DNA from: CAVTYH01 sp963738835
Lineage (GTDB): Bacteria; Planctomycetota; Planctomycetia; Pirellulales; JADZDJ01
Reading direction: 5' to 3'
DNA: 64,000 nucleotides
NCBI GenBank assembly: GCA_963738835.1
Contig: CAVTYH010000007.1
Coordinates: 124,001-188,000, forward strand
Shown: positions 63,307 to 64,000 of the stretch, piece by piece
Numbering within the stretch: the stretch's first letter is position 1
How the letters are laid out: every line of letters starts with the position of its first letter
Notes under the pieces: generated by a model
Seen by the model: the letters and a program-made list of their open reading frames with translations, nothing else
Database searches by the model: none
What the model was told of the DNA's origin: nothing
Translations under genes and position numbers: made by a program

Positions 63307-64000
63307 CTGCGCTATCTTGTCTGTTTCGCTCTTTGCCTGGCTCTGGCCTCTATTGGCGGAGTTAACTGCCAACCAGCTTCAGCCGCTGAATCGGACCCTT
63401 CACAACCTGCAAAAATGCGCTTTTACATCGGCACCTACAGCCGCGGTGGCAGCCAAGGCATTTATCAGTTAGATCTCGACCTGGCCGCCGGCAAGCTGAG
63501 CACGCCGCAACTGGCCGCCGAAGCGGTCAATCCGTCGTTCCTGGCGATTCACCCCAACCGCAAGTTTCTGTACTCGGTCACCGAAATTACAAATCCGGAT
63601 GGAACCAAAGGCGGCGGCGTGAATGCGTTTTCGATCGATCCGCAAACTGGCAAGTTGATGTTGCTCAATCAACAATCGTCCAAGGGCATCGGATCGTGTC
63701 ACGTTACGGTCGATCGGGCCGGCAAGTTCTTGCTAGTGGCGAACTATCCCAGTGGCAATGTTGCCGTGCTGCCCATTCAGCCCGACGGCCGGCTTAGCCC
63801 GGCAACCGGCTTTGCGCAGCATGAAGGCTCTGGACCGAACCAAGCGCGGCAAGACAAGCCGCATGCCCACTCGGCAAACATGGATCCCTCGAATCGGTTT
63901 GCCATCATCTGCGATTTGGGGCTCGACAAAGTCTTTGTTTACCGCCTAAACACCGACGGGACGCTTACACCCAACGATCCGCCCTCGGCCACCGTCGCGC
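63307..64000 (+). CDS. Secreted 6-phosphogluconolactonase-like beta-propeller, cut by window end
   Basis: A lactonase-family (seven-bladed beta-propeller) protein: FYIGTYSRGGSQGIYQLDLD, NPSFLAIHPNRKFLYSVTEI, GSCHVTVDRAGKFLLVANYP, HAHSANMDPSNRFAIICDLG, VYRLNTDGTL. The 3' part lies beyond 64000. An ATG at 63415 would remove a good signal peptide seen in the same frame (YLVCFALCLALASIGGVNCQ, cleavage near ASA-AE). The only initiator-like codon that includes it is CTG 63307, so a CTG start or an upstream indel is likely. Confidence 0.75.
   Translation, partial: MRYLVCFALCLALASIGGVNCQPASAAESDPSQPAKMRFYIGTYSRGGSQGIYQLDLDLAAGKLSTPQLAAEAVNPSFLAIHPNRKFLYSVTEITNPDGTKGGGVNAFSIDPQTGKLMLLNQQSSKGIGSCHVTVDRAGKFLLVANYPSGNVAVLPIQPDGRLSPATGFAQHEGSGPNQARQDKPHAHSANMDPSNRFAIICDLGLDKVFVYRLNTDGTLTPNDPPSATVA

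Overview
The window looks like chromosomal DNA of a planctomycete, most likely order Pirellulales. The evidence is gene content: DUF1559 domains, a CxPxR arylsulfatase, an M56/BlaI regulatory pair, long AsmA-like and STN-domain proteins, Cys/Gly-rich secreted proteins, a TonB receptor with a very long N-terminus, and many family-specific intergenic repeats. This is an assignment from gene content only; no marker gene for taxonomy is present.

Layout. (1) 1-7069: the right end of an integrated phage- or satellite-like element (sigma-like protein, RepA/AAA_25-type ATPase, small virion-like proteins, excisionase, tyrosine integrase) that abuts the 3' end of tRNA-Leu(UAA). (2) 7070-9170: DinB-like protein and two very small genes among direct repeats. 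(3) 9168-21000: LOG-family protein, cytochrome P450, small conserved protein, ABC-F ATPase, 1230-aa AsmA-like protein, and two secreted STN-domain proteins, all on the minus strand. (4) 21241-26420: secreted hypothetical protein and a TonB-dependent receptor. (5) 26421-29350: a repeat-rich accessory stretch with hairpins, a 275-bp MITE-like element and small orphan genes. (6) 29478-34170: sulfatase, outer-membrane barrel, Gly-rich/TPR protein. (7) 34468-39234: hisF, a PilT-like ATPase, a membrane-anchored degenerate GspE relative, and a CvpA-like protein. (8) 39344-47180: secreted/membrane hypotheticals, M14 peptidase, CBS protein, two DUF1559 proteins. (9) 47239-53266: uracil-DNA glycosylase, CBS protein, esterase, SRPBCC plus epimerase pair, Sua5/TsaC, purE. 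(10) 53351-59232: metzincin protease, then a BlaI/BlaR1-type operon followed by a truncated paralog of the BlaR1 sensor half. (11) 59277-64000: Tat-exported protein, CtBP-like dehydrogenase, YYAPT-repeat protein, tiny Arg-rich gene, lactonase (cut by the window edge).

Two themes run through the window. First, about 20 otherwise convincing genes are each split by one or more single-base frame changes, several at homopolymers. That is the signature of an uncorrected long-read assembly, so the broken genes are described as one gene each and marked. Second, dispersed repeats are everywhere: a palindromic GGGAGAGGG family (seven copies, four of them inside three reading frames without breaking them), heptamer-type simple repeats (one forming a linker of the M56 sensor), a GTAGGTCAGGC family, and a MITE-like element. 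The best candidates for unusual biology are the M56 sensor with its truncated paralog, the PilT plus degenerate GspE pair, and the repeat-derived peptides.
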